Assembly (NCBI GenBank): GCA_947179155.2
Contig: OX359286.1
Coordinates: 14,742,913-14,806,912, forward strand
Direction of reading: 5' to 3'
Length of the DNA stretch: 64,000 nucleotides
DNA from: Hedera helix
Lineage: Eukaryota; Streptophyta; Magnoliopsida; Apiales; Araliaceae
How positions within the stretch are numbered: position 1 is the first letter of the stretch; every line of letters starts with the position of its first letter. The notes beneath the pieces are model-generated. The model was not told the DNA's origin. It ran no database searches and saw only the letters and a program-made list of their open reading frames with translations. Both the position numbers and the translations under genes were made by a program. This document shows, in pieces, positions 11,414 to 22,362 of the stretch.

Positions 11414-12709
11414 CCTGTGACATCCCCAAATCAGGGTTCCATAACCTCGGGTTTGGTGCTCACGATCCATCATCTTCAAATACATTCTATAAACTAAAGC
11501 GAAATATATAAACATAATTTGTTCATTACAAAAGGTTCTTCTAATCCCATGGTCTAATAACCTTTACTAAATACAAACTATACACCTTAAGTGTTCAAAA
11601 GTTACACAAGCAAATTACAAGCATTAATAAAATAACTAGCATGCACATTAATCTACTCTTGGACTTTCTCCTTGCCTTTGTTCTTCTTAAAGTTTCCTGG
11701 CTTAACTAAAAAATATCATGATATAGCAAGGGTGAGCAACTATTTTGCTCAGTAAGTTTAAGTAAACAATAATCACAAGAAGGATGTATCATGATTGAAT
11801 GGAAATAACTTCTGAGATTTCAATGATATATAATAATTGTGAATGTGATGCCCCCAAATTCAGGTACTACTACCTCGAACTCAGTGCTCACGATCCAATA
11901 CATATAAACACCTCTAAACAACATATAGTACTAATGCGGAATAAGTATACATAAGTTGTTCATTACAAAAGGTTCACTACGGTCCCAATGTCTATAACCT
12001 TAAACAAAATACATCATTGAATAAACTATTAATACAAAAATGTTTCATGATTACAAGGCAGAATAGTAGCACATATAACTATTTCTTAAGTTTTCTCTTG
12101 CCTTTGTCCTTCTTGGAACTCTCTGGCTTAACTACATTTTGTTCATAATATAGCAAGAGTGGGCAACTACTTTGCTCAGCAAGTTTAAAATAAATAACAA
12201 ATGTATATCATGAATGGATAAGAATAACAATAGAATAACTCAACTTTTTAAAATAGTTGATGAAATAGCTGACAAGATAATCAAAGTTCAAATGGAAGAA
12301 CAAGTATTGATTATTTACCGGTGAGTAGTCCAATAGGCCATGAATATTGACAAGGAATTAATCATTCGAATGACCCCTTTTATATATTTAAACTTTCAGT
12401 TTGTACTTGAGGGGATCAGCCTCTTGTACACCATGTGTATGCATACCATTAAACTCTAACCGTATCGGATATCCGACACTTATAATCCCCTTATTAGGGT
12501 TGCTCTCTCAGTCCAAGATTTCGTACCAACTACTAGTTTGGATAGCTTTAAAAATATTAACACATATATGTCTAGTCAAAATAAATGTTGTAGACTAACT
12601 CTTTAAACAGTTCATGAAATGAAGAATTTTAAATATTTCATAGTTCAATAATAGAACAGAAATTCAAATGCATAAAATGCGAATATCAATGATTATCATT
12701 TATGTGGAG

Positions 12710-12944
12710 TTTTTTTTTTTTTTTTTTTGATAATGTGGATTATCCCAACCACAATCGGACTAAGTTTCCCCACCCCGGGCCAGGCTTTGCCTAAGACATG
12801 ACTTTGACCTGAAACGTGCGACTCGTGGCCCCGTTACCTGTTAAATCATAACTATTGTTGCAAGTGGGACTCGAACCCAGAACGTCCGGGTTTACGGCTT
12901 GTCCCAGGGCTAAGCTTAAACCACTGCGCCAATAATCGGGGTTG
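12710..12944 (-). mobile_element. tRNA-derived SINE
   Basis: On the minus strand it has an RNA polymerase III internal promoter. The A box TGGCGCAGTGG is at 12921-12931 and the B box GGTTCGAGTCC at 12867-12877, followed by a tRNA-unrelated body and a run of 19 A (plus-strand T at 12710-12728). Flanking direct repeats ATGTGGAG (12702-12709) and ATGTGAAG (12945-12952) form a target duplication with one mismatch. The size of about 235 bases and the layout are typical of plant SINEs. It is not a tRNA gene, because there is no complete cloverleaf. Confidence 0.88.
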
Positions 12945-13479
12945 ATGTGAAGTAATTGACAATAATTAAACCACTAACATGATTGAAAAATAAAAACTCG
13001 AGTTTAAGTTAGAAAACTAACCTTGGTCGATGCCTACAGCATTCACGACTTATATTACTGTCTTTAAAAGACCTAGTGTTAAATAGGTTTATCTTTCAAT
13101 TAGCATAGTACATAGGAATCCATATATAAATATCATATCGACTACCACTTAAGCACATAATTTTTTATTTAACCACTCATAGCTTACAAGACAATATTAT
13201 CACCCTTGAATAATATTTTAATTACCAACCATTATTATAAAACAACTAACAATATCAAATTTATCAACTAATGGTATTAGTAGATAACATCTTAATTGGT
13301 GACATATATTATTAATCCTTTAATAATATTAAATCACTTACCATTATTATAAATCAATTAATAATTAATTAAATTCTTTTGTAACTTTTAAAGATCTAAA
13401 CAATTTAATGTAAATTGTTTAATCCCTTTATTATTTTCTTAATTCCTTCACTTTATTTATTTAATATTAATTAAATAAA

Positions 13480-13920
13480 TAATTAAATTTGATTAACCTT
13501 AATTGTTATTTATCATTACATATATATACATTTATCTTTATTAACCTCATTTTTCTTTAATTATTATTTAATATCACTTAAATAATAATTATTTAATCAA
13601 TTTTTCTCATTTATTATTTAATATTAATTAAATAATAAATAATTATTTTATTAACTTTATGAGCATTTAATTATTAATTAATATTATTTAAATAATAATC
13701 AATTGATCAATTATCCTCATTTATTATTTAATTTTAATTAAATAATAAATAATTATTTTATTAACTTTATATTTTCCTTTATTTACTATTTAATAGTAAA
13801 TAATTAATTATTATCTTTATTTACCTTAATTATTATTTAATATCAATTAAATAATAATTAATAATATTAATGGCTTATATTTACATTATTTGTTATTTAT
13901 TATTTAAATAATAAATAATT
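13480..13920. repeat. AT-only palindrome array in the 4.1 kb LTR
   Basis: Repeated TTATTATTTAATATTAATTA / AATAATAAATAA words, near-palindromic and spaced roughly 60 bases. This matches the array at 2470-3560 in opposite LTR orientation. Confidence 0.7.
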
Positions 13921-15192
13921 ATAAATTTGGGTTCCAAATTAATTATTTTAATTTTTAAACATTTTGACCTCTTTTTGATGAAAAAAATCCAAACCGACCC
14001 GAACCACAAGGCCCGACCCTACTCGAAAAATAAAACAAAAATGGCCTGGAACGGTAACAAGGCCCCGGCCTTCCCCTAGCAGAATCCAAAATCTGTCTTT
14101 TCTCAGATTTTCCAACTTTGGTTCTTTTGATTCAAACTTGCATAAAATGAAATCTTTGGTTCTTTTGATTCAAACTTGCATAAAATAAAATCTACACATC
14201 CAAATGACTCCAAATTTATTTTTTACCTTCGTAACTTAATGTTCTATAATATTTCATAGTTCGATCTCATTCTTGAAAACATTTTTGGCATAAAAAAAAT
14301 TTATGATCAATCAACTAAGGTTTTAAAAAGACACATTTTGGAACAATGTTCATAATTTGTTCATTTTTTCATATTTTTGGGTGATTCAAGTTAGGGTATT
14401 TTTATAACCTCTAGAGCTATCAAACAAGCCATAAATCTCATAGAAGGAACAACCACCACCTACAACACAACACATCAAACCACCAAATCAAGCTATGATT
14501 TTTACCAAAAAGTATTTATATGCATTTTTCTTATACCAAATCACATAACCAACATATCAAAATATATGTTAAGCATGTTTAACCATAGATCTCCATATAA
14601 TTTATAGATCTAACATTATAGGTTCATAAAATAAACTTTGAACCACTAAAAACACATTTTGACCATTAAAATCTCTCTAAGCATACATAGACACAAAGAT
14701 TAAATGAAAGCTAGGGTTTTGAACACTTTTAAACCTTTTAGTTGTTTTCTTTCTTCTTTCTAAAAACTTAAGGAGGCTTGGATGATCCATCTTGATAACC
14801 TCCTTGATAATCTAGGGTTTCCTCTTCCTCTTTGCTCCCCTAGTTGTCTATCTTTCTTTTTTCTCTTTCTCTCTAACTTCCTTTGCTCTCAAACACGTAG
14901 TGAAATGAAATGAAAATGAATGAACTAATGAATGAGAGAGTTGTGAGTATATTACTCTTACCTAGTAGAGATGTATACTTACACAATGTGTAAGTATACA
15001 CATCATATAGGCCTACTAGACCTTACAACTAGCTCATATCTCTTCCTTGCTTCTACAAAAGTTGTAAAGCTTCCAAGAGAAGCTAAGGAGCTCTCACAAA
15101 TGTCCTTGTAGCTGTCGGCCAAAGAGGTCCCACAAGGCTCCAAAATTGCTTCTTTTTCCTTTTCTTTTAATGGATTAATTAAGTGTATACAC

Positions 15193-15202
<10 letters not shown>

Positions 15203-15247
<45 letters not shown>
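15203..15247. repeat. (AT)n microsatellite
   Basis: 45 bases of uninterrupted AT dinucleotides. Confidence 0.95.
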
Positions 15248-15249
<2 letters not shown>

Positions 15250-18200
15250 CACCAACACCACTCACCTTAGGGCTAAGTCTTGGGCTAGAATTAAATTAAT
15301 TTATTGGACTATACAAACAATCACATTGGGCGGCCTTAATTAATTAAATGATTGGGCCTACAATTAATTCATACCAAGTTTGGCCCTAACCTTAATTAGG
15401 TTTATGATTTGGGCCAAATTAATCTCTTCAATTCATATCACTCAATTTAATTAGTGTTTGGATCATAATTGGAGTTTAGTAGCAATTAGGTTAGCCCTAA
15501 TTCATTTCTTAATCCAATCCGCTCGATTAGGGTTTTCCTTTATTAATTCATGGACTACCAATTTAATAATTCCTTTTTAGACTCCCATGTTTCATTTGTC
15601 AAGCTACCAATTAAAACACATTGAAGCTTAATTAAATGCAACATTAACAAAACATATAATCAAATTAGACTTACTAGACCCAAAATCGAATGGACAATCA
15701 CTTAAAGGTTTTTAACTTATCGACCATCGATATTTAAAAAAAAAAAAAAATCTTAGGTTAGTCCATTAGTTTTAAAAATAACCAACCAAGTGAACTTCCC
15801 TTTAATAAAATCCTCTCACACAAAGATATGATTACACATGAACGCACAACATATTAAACAAAAAATTAATTCACTTCATTGATAAATATTTTCTAAATAT
15901 ATTTACAATGTGACGTAATATTCACGGTCATTACAATGAAAGAATGAGATTCAAGTTTCAATTAAGAGAAAGCTTTGAGTCTTTACTACTGAGTCGCCAC
16001 TATGGACCATGAACTAAAACTAAGGCATATCAGTAATTCAAATGGACTTTTTAGCGTTTTGGTAGTCGAGGGGATCAGCCTCTTATACCTTATGTGTATG
16101 CATAACATTTAAACATCTTGCGCAGGTTTAGTTTTTCGATAATATTCCCATTGTTAGGGTTGCTCTTTCTCAGTCTTACTATAATAGTCTGCACCAACTA
16201 TTGGTTTAGATAAACTTTAATGACATTCAAATGATTGAATTTGTACAAGCAATGTCTAGCTGAACAATTAGCTTAGACTTTTTCTTAAATAGATCATGAA
16301 TAACATAACTTAAATTGTTCATAATTCAATAATGAAACGGTTTTCAATTGCACACAAATGCGAATAATAACAATAATATCAATGTGGATTAATTTTAAAT
16401 GATTAAACCACTTAAAGATCTTGATAAATAAATACGCGTTCGGGAATAGGAAACTTTCTTGCATGTATGGTAGTCTACCGCTTACACAATATTAATTTAC
16501 TTCTCATGAAAAGACTTAACACTAATAAAGTTGATCTTTCAATTAGTATAACACATGTTGGTTTAAAATAGTAACCTTTGTACATATCACCCCATATTAT
16601 TTAATATTTAATTGCCTAATTAAACATTAAACAGTTAACAATATTATCTTCCCTTGATAATATTTTAAACCACATAATTAATTATCTTATGATAATACAA
16701 ACACTTAATAATATTATCACCGCTTGATAATACTATTAATCAAATATAATCTCTTATCCAATTTCTAATATTATTAACCATTTAATAATATTTTATTTAT
16801 ATTTTAATATTATTAATTATTTAATAATATTTTATTTATTTTCTAATATTATTAATCATTTAATAATTTTTTATTAATTTTTTAATATTATTAATTATTT
16901 AATAATATTTTATCTATTTTTTAATATTATTAATTATTTAATAAAATTTTATCCCTTTACTAATATTATTAATCCCTTAATAATATTTTAATTATTTAAA
17001 TTTAGTTTAATAATAAAATTATTTAATCTACATTTTACTAACCCATCTTGGACTTAAAAGATATGACCCGGCCCGTTTGGTAAGACCCAACCCTACCCAA
17101 AATAATTAAATGATTTTTACAAAAATCCAAACCGGCACTACAACACTGGTAGGCAGATACCAAATTGTAATTTTTTTTAAACTTCTCCAACTTGAGCTAC
17201 TTTGATTCAATCTTCAATAAAACATGTTATATACATATAAATAACACCAAATTTGATTTGTTATCTTCGTAACTTAATGTTCTTCAATATTTCATAGATC
17301 GATCATATTTTTGAAAATATTTTTGACATAAAAATTAGGATCGATCGACTAGGATTTTAAAAACGACATAATATGGTACAAAGACCATAACTTGCACATT
17401 TCATCACATTTTTCAAATATTCAAGTTGGATAATTTTTACAACTTTTAGAGCTATCTTTGAAGTCATAAAACTCACAATAATAACTTTCATAACTCATAT
17501 CACAAAATATCAAACCACAAAACTAGTTAGGGTTTTTACCGAAAAGTATACATACGCATTTTTCTTGCTTTCAATCACATATCTAACATATTAAAACACA
17601 AATTAAATTTTTTTAACCATAGATCTACATATATAATATAGATCTACGATCAAAGAGCTATAAAAAAGATTTTGAACCATAAAAATTCCTTTTCAACTAC
17701 CAAAATATATTTTGACCATAGAAATATGTAATAAAACAGAACTCATTTTAAAACTAAAAACACAAAGACGGTTCAGATTCTTCTAACTTAATCTAATGAC
17801 TTACATTTCATCTCATAAAAATAATTTTCGTCCAAATCAAATTCACCCCTACACTATAACAAAAAAACTTCTAGCTCAATTCAAATTCAAACCGATAATA
17901 ATAATAATACTGATAATAATAATAGTAATAACTATAATAATAAAAATAATACCGATAATAATAATATTTATATTTTATAATTTTTTTAATAATAATACAA
18001 ATAATAATAATATTTTTATTTTTCGAATTTTAGTTTAATTTTTTATTATGTTGTGCCTTAAGGTACGGGCAATTACTAGTATATACATATAGATCTACAT
18101 ATTCTCCATCAAAGTTCCTCCCTTATATCTTTGAACCCTTCATGGTTCCAGAATACAAAATTTCTCTCATAACCAACCATGGCAAAACATAATAAAACAA

Positions 18201-18683
18201 TATACTAAAAGAAAACTAAAGATTAAAGGGATAGAAAACTTTTCAACCTTGTGGATCTAGTAGCTTTCTTTCTTTTCCTTCCAAAGTAAGTTGTGAAGCT
18301 AGATGACATCCACTTCACTCATGCTCTACACCCAAAAATTTTGTCTAGAACTCTCTCTTTTATCTATTAGCTTTAAGCTTACAAGAACTACACTTGGGTT
18401 ATTTTGCTCTCAACTCACTCTAGAACTTCATCTCTATTCTATACTTGGAACTCTTGCAAATGAACCAAACTCTACTAAGACTTGGTAATGGTGATGCACT
18501 CTATTTGTAGAACATTGCTAAGTGTAATTAGTTTCTCTAATTAATCAATACATAGTCAATTAACCACTTAAACTATCAAGAACAAGATCCACTTTAATTT
18601 TTAAGGAGACTTGATGTGCATTGGGAAGCCTTTTCTTGGAGTGAATTAGGAGAGTGCTTGGAGCATTGCACTAACCTTGGGCT

Positions 18684-18684
18684 C

Positions 18685-18715
<31 letters not shown>

Positions 18716-18723
18716 AAAAAAAA
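18684..18723. repeat. C22-A18 double homopolymer
   Basis: Twenty-two C followed directly by eighteen A. It may be a real simple repeat or a sequencing/assembly compromise between two homopolymers. It marks the approximate junction between the gypsy LTR remnant and the copia LTR to the right. Confidence 0.9.
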
Positions 18724-18829
18724 TTGGACGGCTATTCCCCCATCTTTTCTCTTAATTTTGATTTATTTTTTATTCCATTATTGGATTATTTTGGTAATCA
18801 CAGATTAATAACTGTTGTTATATATGTTG

Positions 18830-19026
18830 AAAATTTAACGCATTAACAAGAGAAATTAAAAGTATAACTGGAATACTAAACTCTTTAGGAGTAGGGTTTT
18901 AATTTAACTCCTAATCTAATTAGAAACTAAATTAATTAATTACAATTCCTAAACCATTTAAAAACTTAATTATTTAAAATATGAGAGTACTTCTTATTAA
19001 TTAATTCATATACAATTTAGGAACTA

Positions 19027-19100
<74 letters not shown>

Positions 19101-20249
19101 GACTCCTCTTATTAATTTATAATTAATATTTCTAAAATACATATTAAGCTATTTAATTTATTCTATCACCATAGTATAAATTAAATACACTTAATTTATT
19201 GTTACCATTATGCCACTTACTTCTAAAATAAATGCTACTCTTTTGCGGTGTGACCATTTAGGTTCAATATTAAATCGGTTGTAGAATAAATAAATTAGAA
19301 CCATTCTAATATTATTTATAATAATAAATTAAACTCCTTTAATTTATTTATTCCACAATATATGGGTAAGTCCCTTTAACAGTTCATGGCTTTCCGGATA
19401 ATATGAATTTCAACATTTGATTACTAAAAACCTATTCTGTGAATAGTTACCATACAATTCAATCTTTCTACTATATAATGTCTCAATCAAATATAATACA
19501 TGAAATTTCTAGCAAGTCTTGTTTTATTTGATCATATACATTTCAATTCTCAAATGCACAACTCTAATGTAAATTGAAAACTCCTTTCTAATTTTCATTC
19601 CACATTGGCCAAGAATTTATGAGTTGTCATTTATCGAATTACAGATGATATTATCTCCCTTTACTGGAAGTGATAGATCATTTGTTGATCATTTACCTAC
19701 CTCCATATATAACTTATTATACCTGAACATATCATTTGTTATACTAATATGGTCTTAAGAAATATGAAAAATTACAACTCATCAAGCACAAGGTACTACT
19801 ATCATATAAGGAACTCCTATTGACATGCAAGTAAAACTCCATTAGGTGTTTTTTTAGCGAGTTACATTCAGTGAACTTATTCTCTAATAAGCACCTACAT
19901 ACTTACTTTAGTGTCTCCACATAAATGAGTATAAAATCAATCATCATCTTCATAAAAGCAAGCATAGTATATATTAATCTATCCAAATCCACTAATTCTC
20001 ATTTTAGTGATCCCACGATTAGGAACATTTTAGTTTTGAGCTATCTAGAATTTAAATCTCGTTAGCATAATCAATATTATGATTCTAAAAGTATTGCTCC
20101 AAAACTATGGGTTTATTCATTTAATTAATTTAACTAATTAATCATGAATAAATAAATGTCTTTAAAAAAAATTATTAATAAACAAATAAGATTATAAAGT
20201 ATATGTTTATCACATCAAATGTGATTAGCTTGAGGGCATACTACTTTCA
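18830..20249 (-). mobile_element. Probable Ty1/copia LTR
   Basis: No gene. Read on the minus strand, it opens TGAAAGTAGTATGCCCTCAA (right end 20249) and contains the landmarks common to copia LTRs of the Angela/Tork kind: a TATGCCCT word close to the start, a stretch about giving a wild-type-like GGGATCAC, then GAACCTAAATGGTCACACC (about 19,245-19,265). The left boundary is uncertain and no target duplication was found. It contains a (AAT)n tract of 74 bases at 19,027-19,100. Classification is from memory of the LTR layout, so confidence is moderate. Confidence 0.45.
19027..19100. repeat. (AAT)n microsatellite
   Basis: About 24 trinucleotide repeats without interruption. Confidence 0.95.
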
Positions 20250-22348
20250 TGTTGATCATTGTGCACAGATTGAAGATCATCTTTGGGAAGCATACTCTGA
20301 TTTTCTAGTGATCATTATGAACAATCAACTTCTAAACCATTTAATCTTCTATCTTTTGATCACACTGTTTCTGTCCACTTAGTTTATAAGAACATCCATT
20401 TTATGTAGTGGATCTTGAATCGAATTTAGCGGTTGAATCTTTATTTTATATGTGTGTGTATCATTTTGCTTATCTTTATTGGTATGCCCATTCTCACCCC
20501 TTCGTTTCTGAGTTCTTCAAGGTTGATTTTTTGATATTATTGATCTACTAATTCGTAAAGTACTTAGACATAAATTCTTTGTTACAATTGTTGAGGTAAG
20601 GATATTATGCTTAGCTTGCTCATTATCGATCGTAGAGTCTATATGTTCTTTACTCAATGTTAAGGATATAGAGTGTGCATCCAAGGATAAGTTGATCATC
20701 AAGATTTGACTCCCCCCCCCCCCTTTTTTATTTGTAGTAAGCTGATAGCATTCGGACAGTAAGCAGGATTGTTGATGACTTACCCTTCCAAGAGTAAGAA
20801 TGTGTTCTTCTGGTTTCTCTTGTGATGCACGTACCTCAGTGAGATTTTGAAGTATTTTCTTCATATGTCTTCAAGAAATGAAGTATTTATATTTTTTTTA
20901 TAATCTCTCTTTTGATCTTCTCATAATTAAACTGAGGAATCAGAGATAAAGCTCCAACAAGATTTGACAGTGGACATCTCCTTCCTTAGAATTTGTTAAG
21001 CTTCAACTATCTTCATAAATTGATGCCTTTCTCCCTACTAATGATTTTGTATCTATTTCCCTTTGATGGAGATTGTCTTGAAAATTCAGATATTGGACTT
21101 TCGAATGATATTGTCATTTGTCTGAGTTGGGAAGACTTCTTGATATTCTTCTTGACTGATACATAAAAGTTGTTGTTATCCTCTTCTTTTCCTTGGAGCG
21201 CAATCAAAGAACTTGACATGTATTGAGCATCCACTTTTGGTGTTTCACGCTTATTTGGTGGAGTTTGTTTCCTCTTGAAGCACTTGGAGGAGCAACATTT
21301 TCTTTGTCTTTGTGTTCACCTTCCTTCTTATAAGCCTTCTTCTCCTGTGGTGATTGCAGGCATTAGATGGTTTGAATCGATCAAACTTGTATGCACTCAT
21401 TGATTGATGTGTAATTCTTCTTTTTCATTTAATTCTTTGTTGTCCCTTGAAGAATCTTTTCATTCAATTATTTCCTTGTTGCATAGCTTTCTTTTGCTTC
21501 AACATCTGATCGTTCTTCAAGAGGTCTTATGACATTGCATTTATTAAGCTTGTATGACGGTAGAGAGGATTATTGAGTTTATCCAATATTTGGATTTGTA
21601 TTTAAGAACTCAACAATTTATGAACTGAACTGTCTTAGGATCGTAGAGTGTTAAACATTTGATTTGATTGTAGAGCCTTGTAATTTAACGATAGTAAAGT
21701 GTCGATAATGTCCAGAGTATAGAGTAATGTAGGTAACCTGTTGAATCTAATCTACCCTTCTCTTGTTGGTTTTACCTTGTAGTTTCCTCTTTTTATTATG
21801 TCTTCTGGATATTCTTGTTCCTTTTTTATCTAAGGTCTTCCCTTAGTCATGTCACCTTAGATTTGGCTCTGACATAGTTCCTTTTTCTGAGAGAGTCTTG
21901 AGTGATATTTTTGTAGATTTGATGACAATATCTTCAGTAGTTCTTCTTGCACTCATAGTTAATGTTGTTTTCCTTTCTTGCCTTAATAGGCCTTGTCAGA
22001 GACTTTAAAGAGAATGAGATGAATGTTGAATCTCTCATTTATGAAACATTTTCACTTTGATGAACCAGGAGAGATTTCTTGCTTTGGGAAACACCTTCGA
22101 GACCTTTTTAGTGACTATGCTTTTGAACAATTCATTCATCAGACTGGTGAGTGATTCTTTCAATGATTGTCCAGAGTGACTTGTGTGTTCATTCTCTTAA
22201 ATAAATTTTGCACTATAAGTATTCATAACTACGTGCACTTACATGTTTCAGCAAACAATTTGAAAACTTTTGCCATATGAGCTCAAAATTGATTGTGTAG
22301 TGTGCCATAGGATCTACTCAAGCAGATAAGCTAAGATCAAGAGAACCT
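20250..22348 (-). other. Unresolved transposon-like stretch beside a copia primer-binding site
   Basis: It lies directly downstream (minus strand) of the primer-binding site at 22,349, where copia gag would be expected. I find only short open frames (20517-20864 and 21013-21234, minus) with no zinc knuckle and no recognisable capsid, protease or reverse transcriptase motif. It is probably a decayed copia leader/gag or a recombined region. A poly-C tract lies at 20,712-20,723. No gene can be supported. Confidence 0.35.
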
Positions 22349-22360
22349 GTTTTGATACCA
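22349..22360 (-). other. Primer-binding site of a copia element
   Basis: The minus strand reads TGGTATCAAAAC, a variant of the initiator-Met tRNA complement TGGTATCAGAGC, two bases inside the LTR boundary at 22,363. Confidence 0.6.
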
Positions 22361-22362
22361 AT

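Larger units (their letters stand above)
11844..15935 (-). mobile_element. Solo LTR, 4.1 kb, inserted in a related LTR
   Basis: It begins TGTGATGCCCCCAAATTCAG and ends TTCACGGTCATTACA. Flanks are GTGAA (11839-11843) and ATGAA (15936-15940), a five-base target duplication with one mismatch. Its start closely resembles that of the host LTR 430 bases to the left (both with GTGCTCACGATCCA). The core motif is at 12148-12177 in reverse, so orientation is minus. It contains a SINE (12,710-12,944), an AT palindrome zone (13,480-13,920) and an (AT)n tract (15,203). No internal coding sequence is seen. Confidence 0.8.
11416..18720 (-). mobile_element. 5' LTR of the minus-strand gypsy element, interrupted
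   Basis: Left boundary TGTGACATCCCCAAATCAGG at 11416, next to the primer-binding site. The LTR runs 11416-11843, is broken by the solo LTR 11844-15935, and resumes at 15936. The resumed part carries the same landmarks as the inserted copy: AGGGGATCAGCCTCTT at 16069 (12410 in the inserted copy), an AT-rich palindrome/trinucleotide zone (16,600-17,050) and a pyrimidine-rich leader (18,240-18,400). The right end is not resolved. It fades near a C/A homopolymer at 18,684 and a copia LTR beyond. No gene is present. The short open frames here arise from AT-rich simple sequence. Confidence 0.6.

Noticed and set aside
12867..12931. tRNA gene
   Set aside because: A and B boxes are present, but the sequence continues into an unrelated body with a poly(A) tail and target duplication, so it is a SINE.
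17796..18038. 80-residue Ile/Asn-rich frame
   Set aside because: It is translation of ATA/AAT simple sequence inside an LTR.
18616..18846. 76-residue frame with Pro and Lys runs
   Set aside because: The runs come only from the C22-A18 homopolymer.
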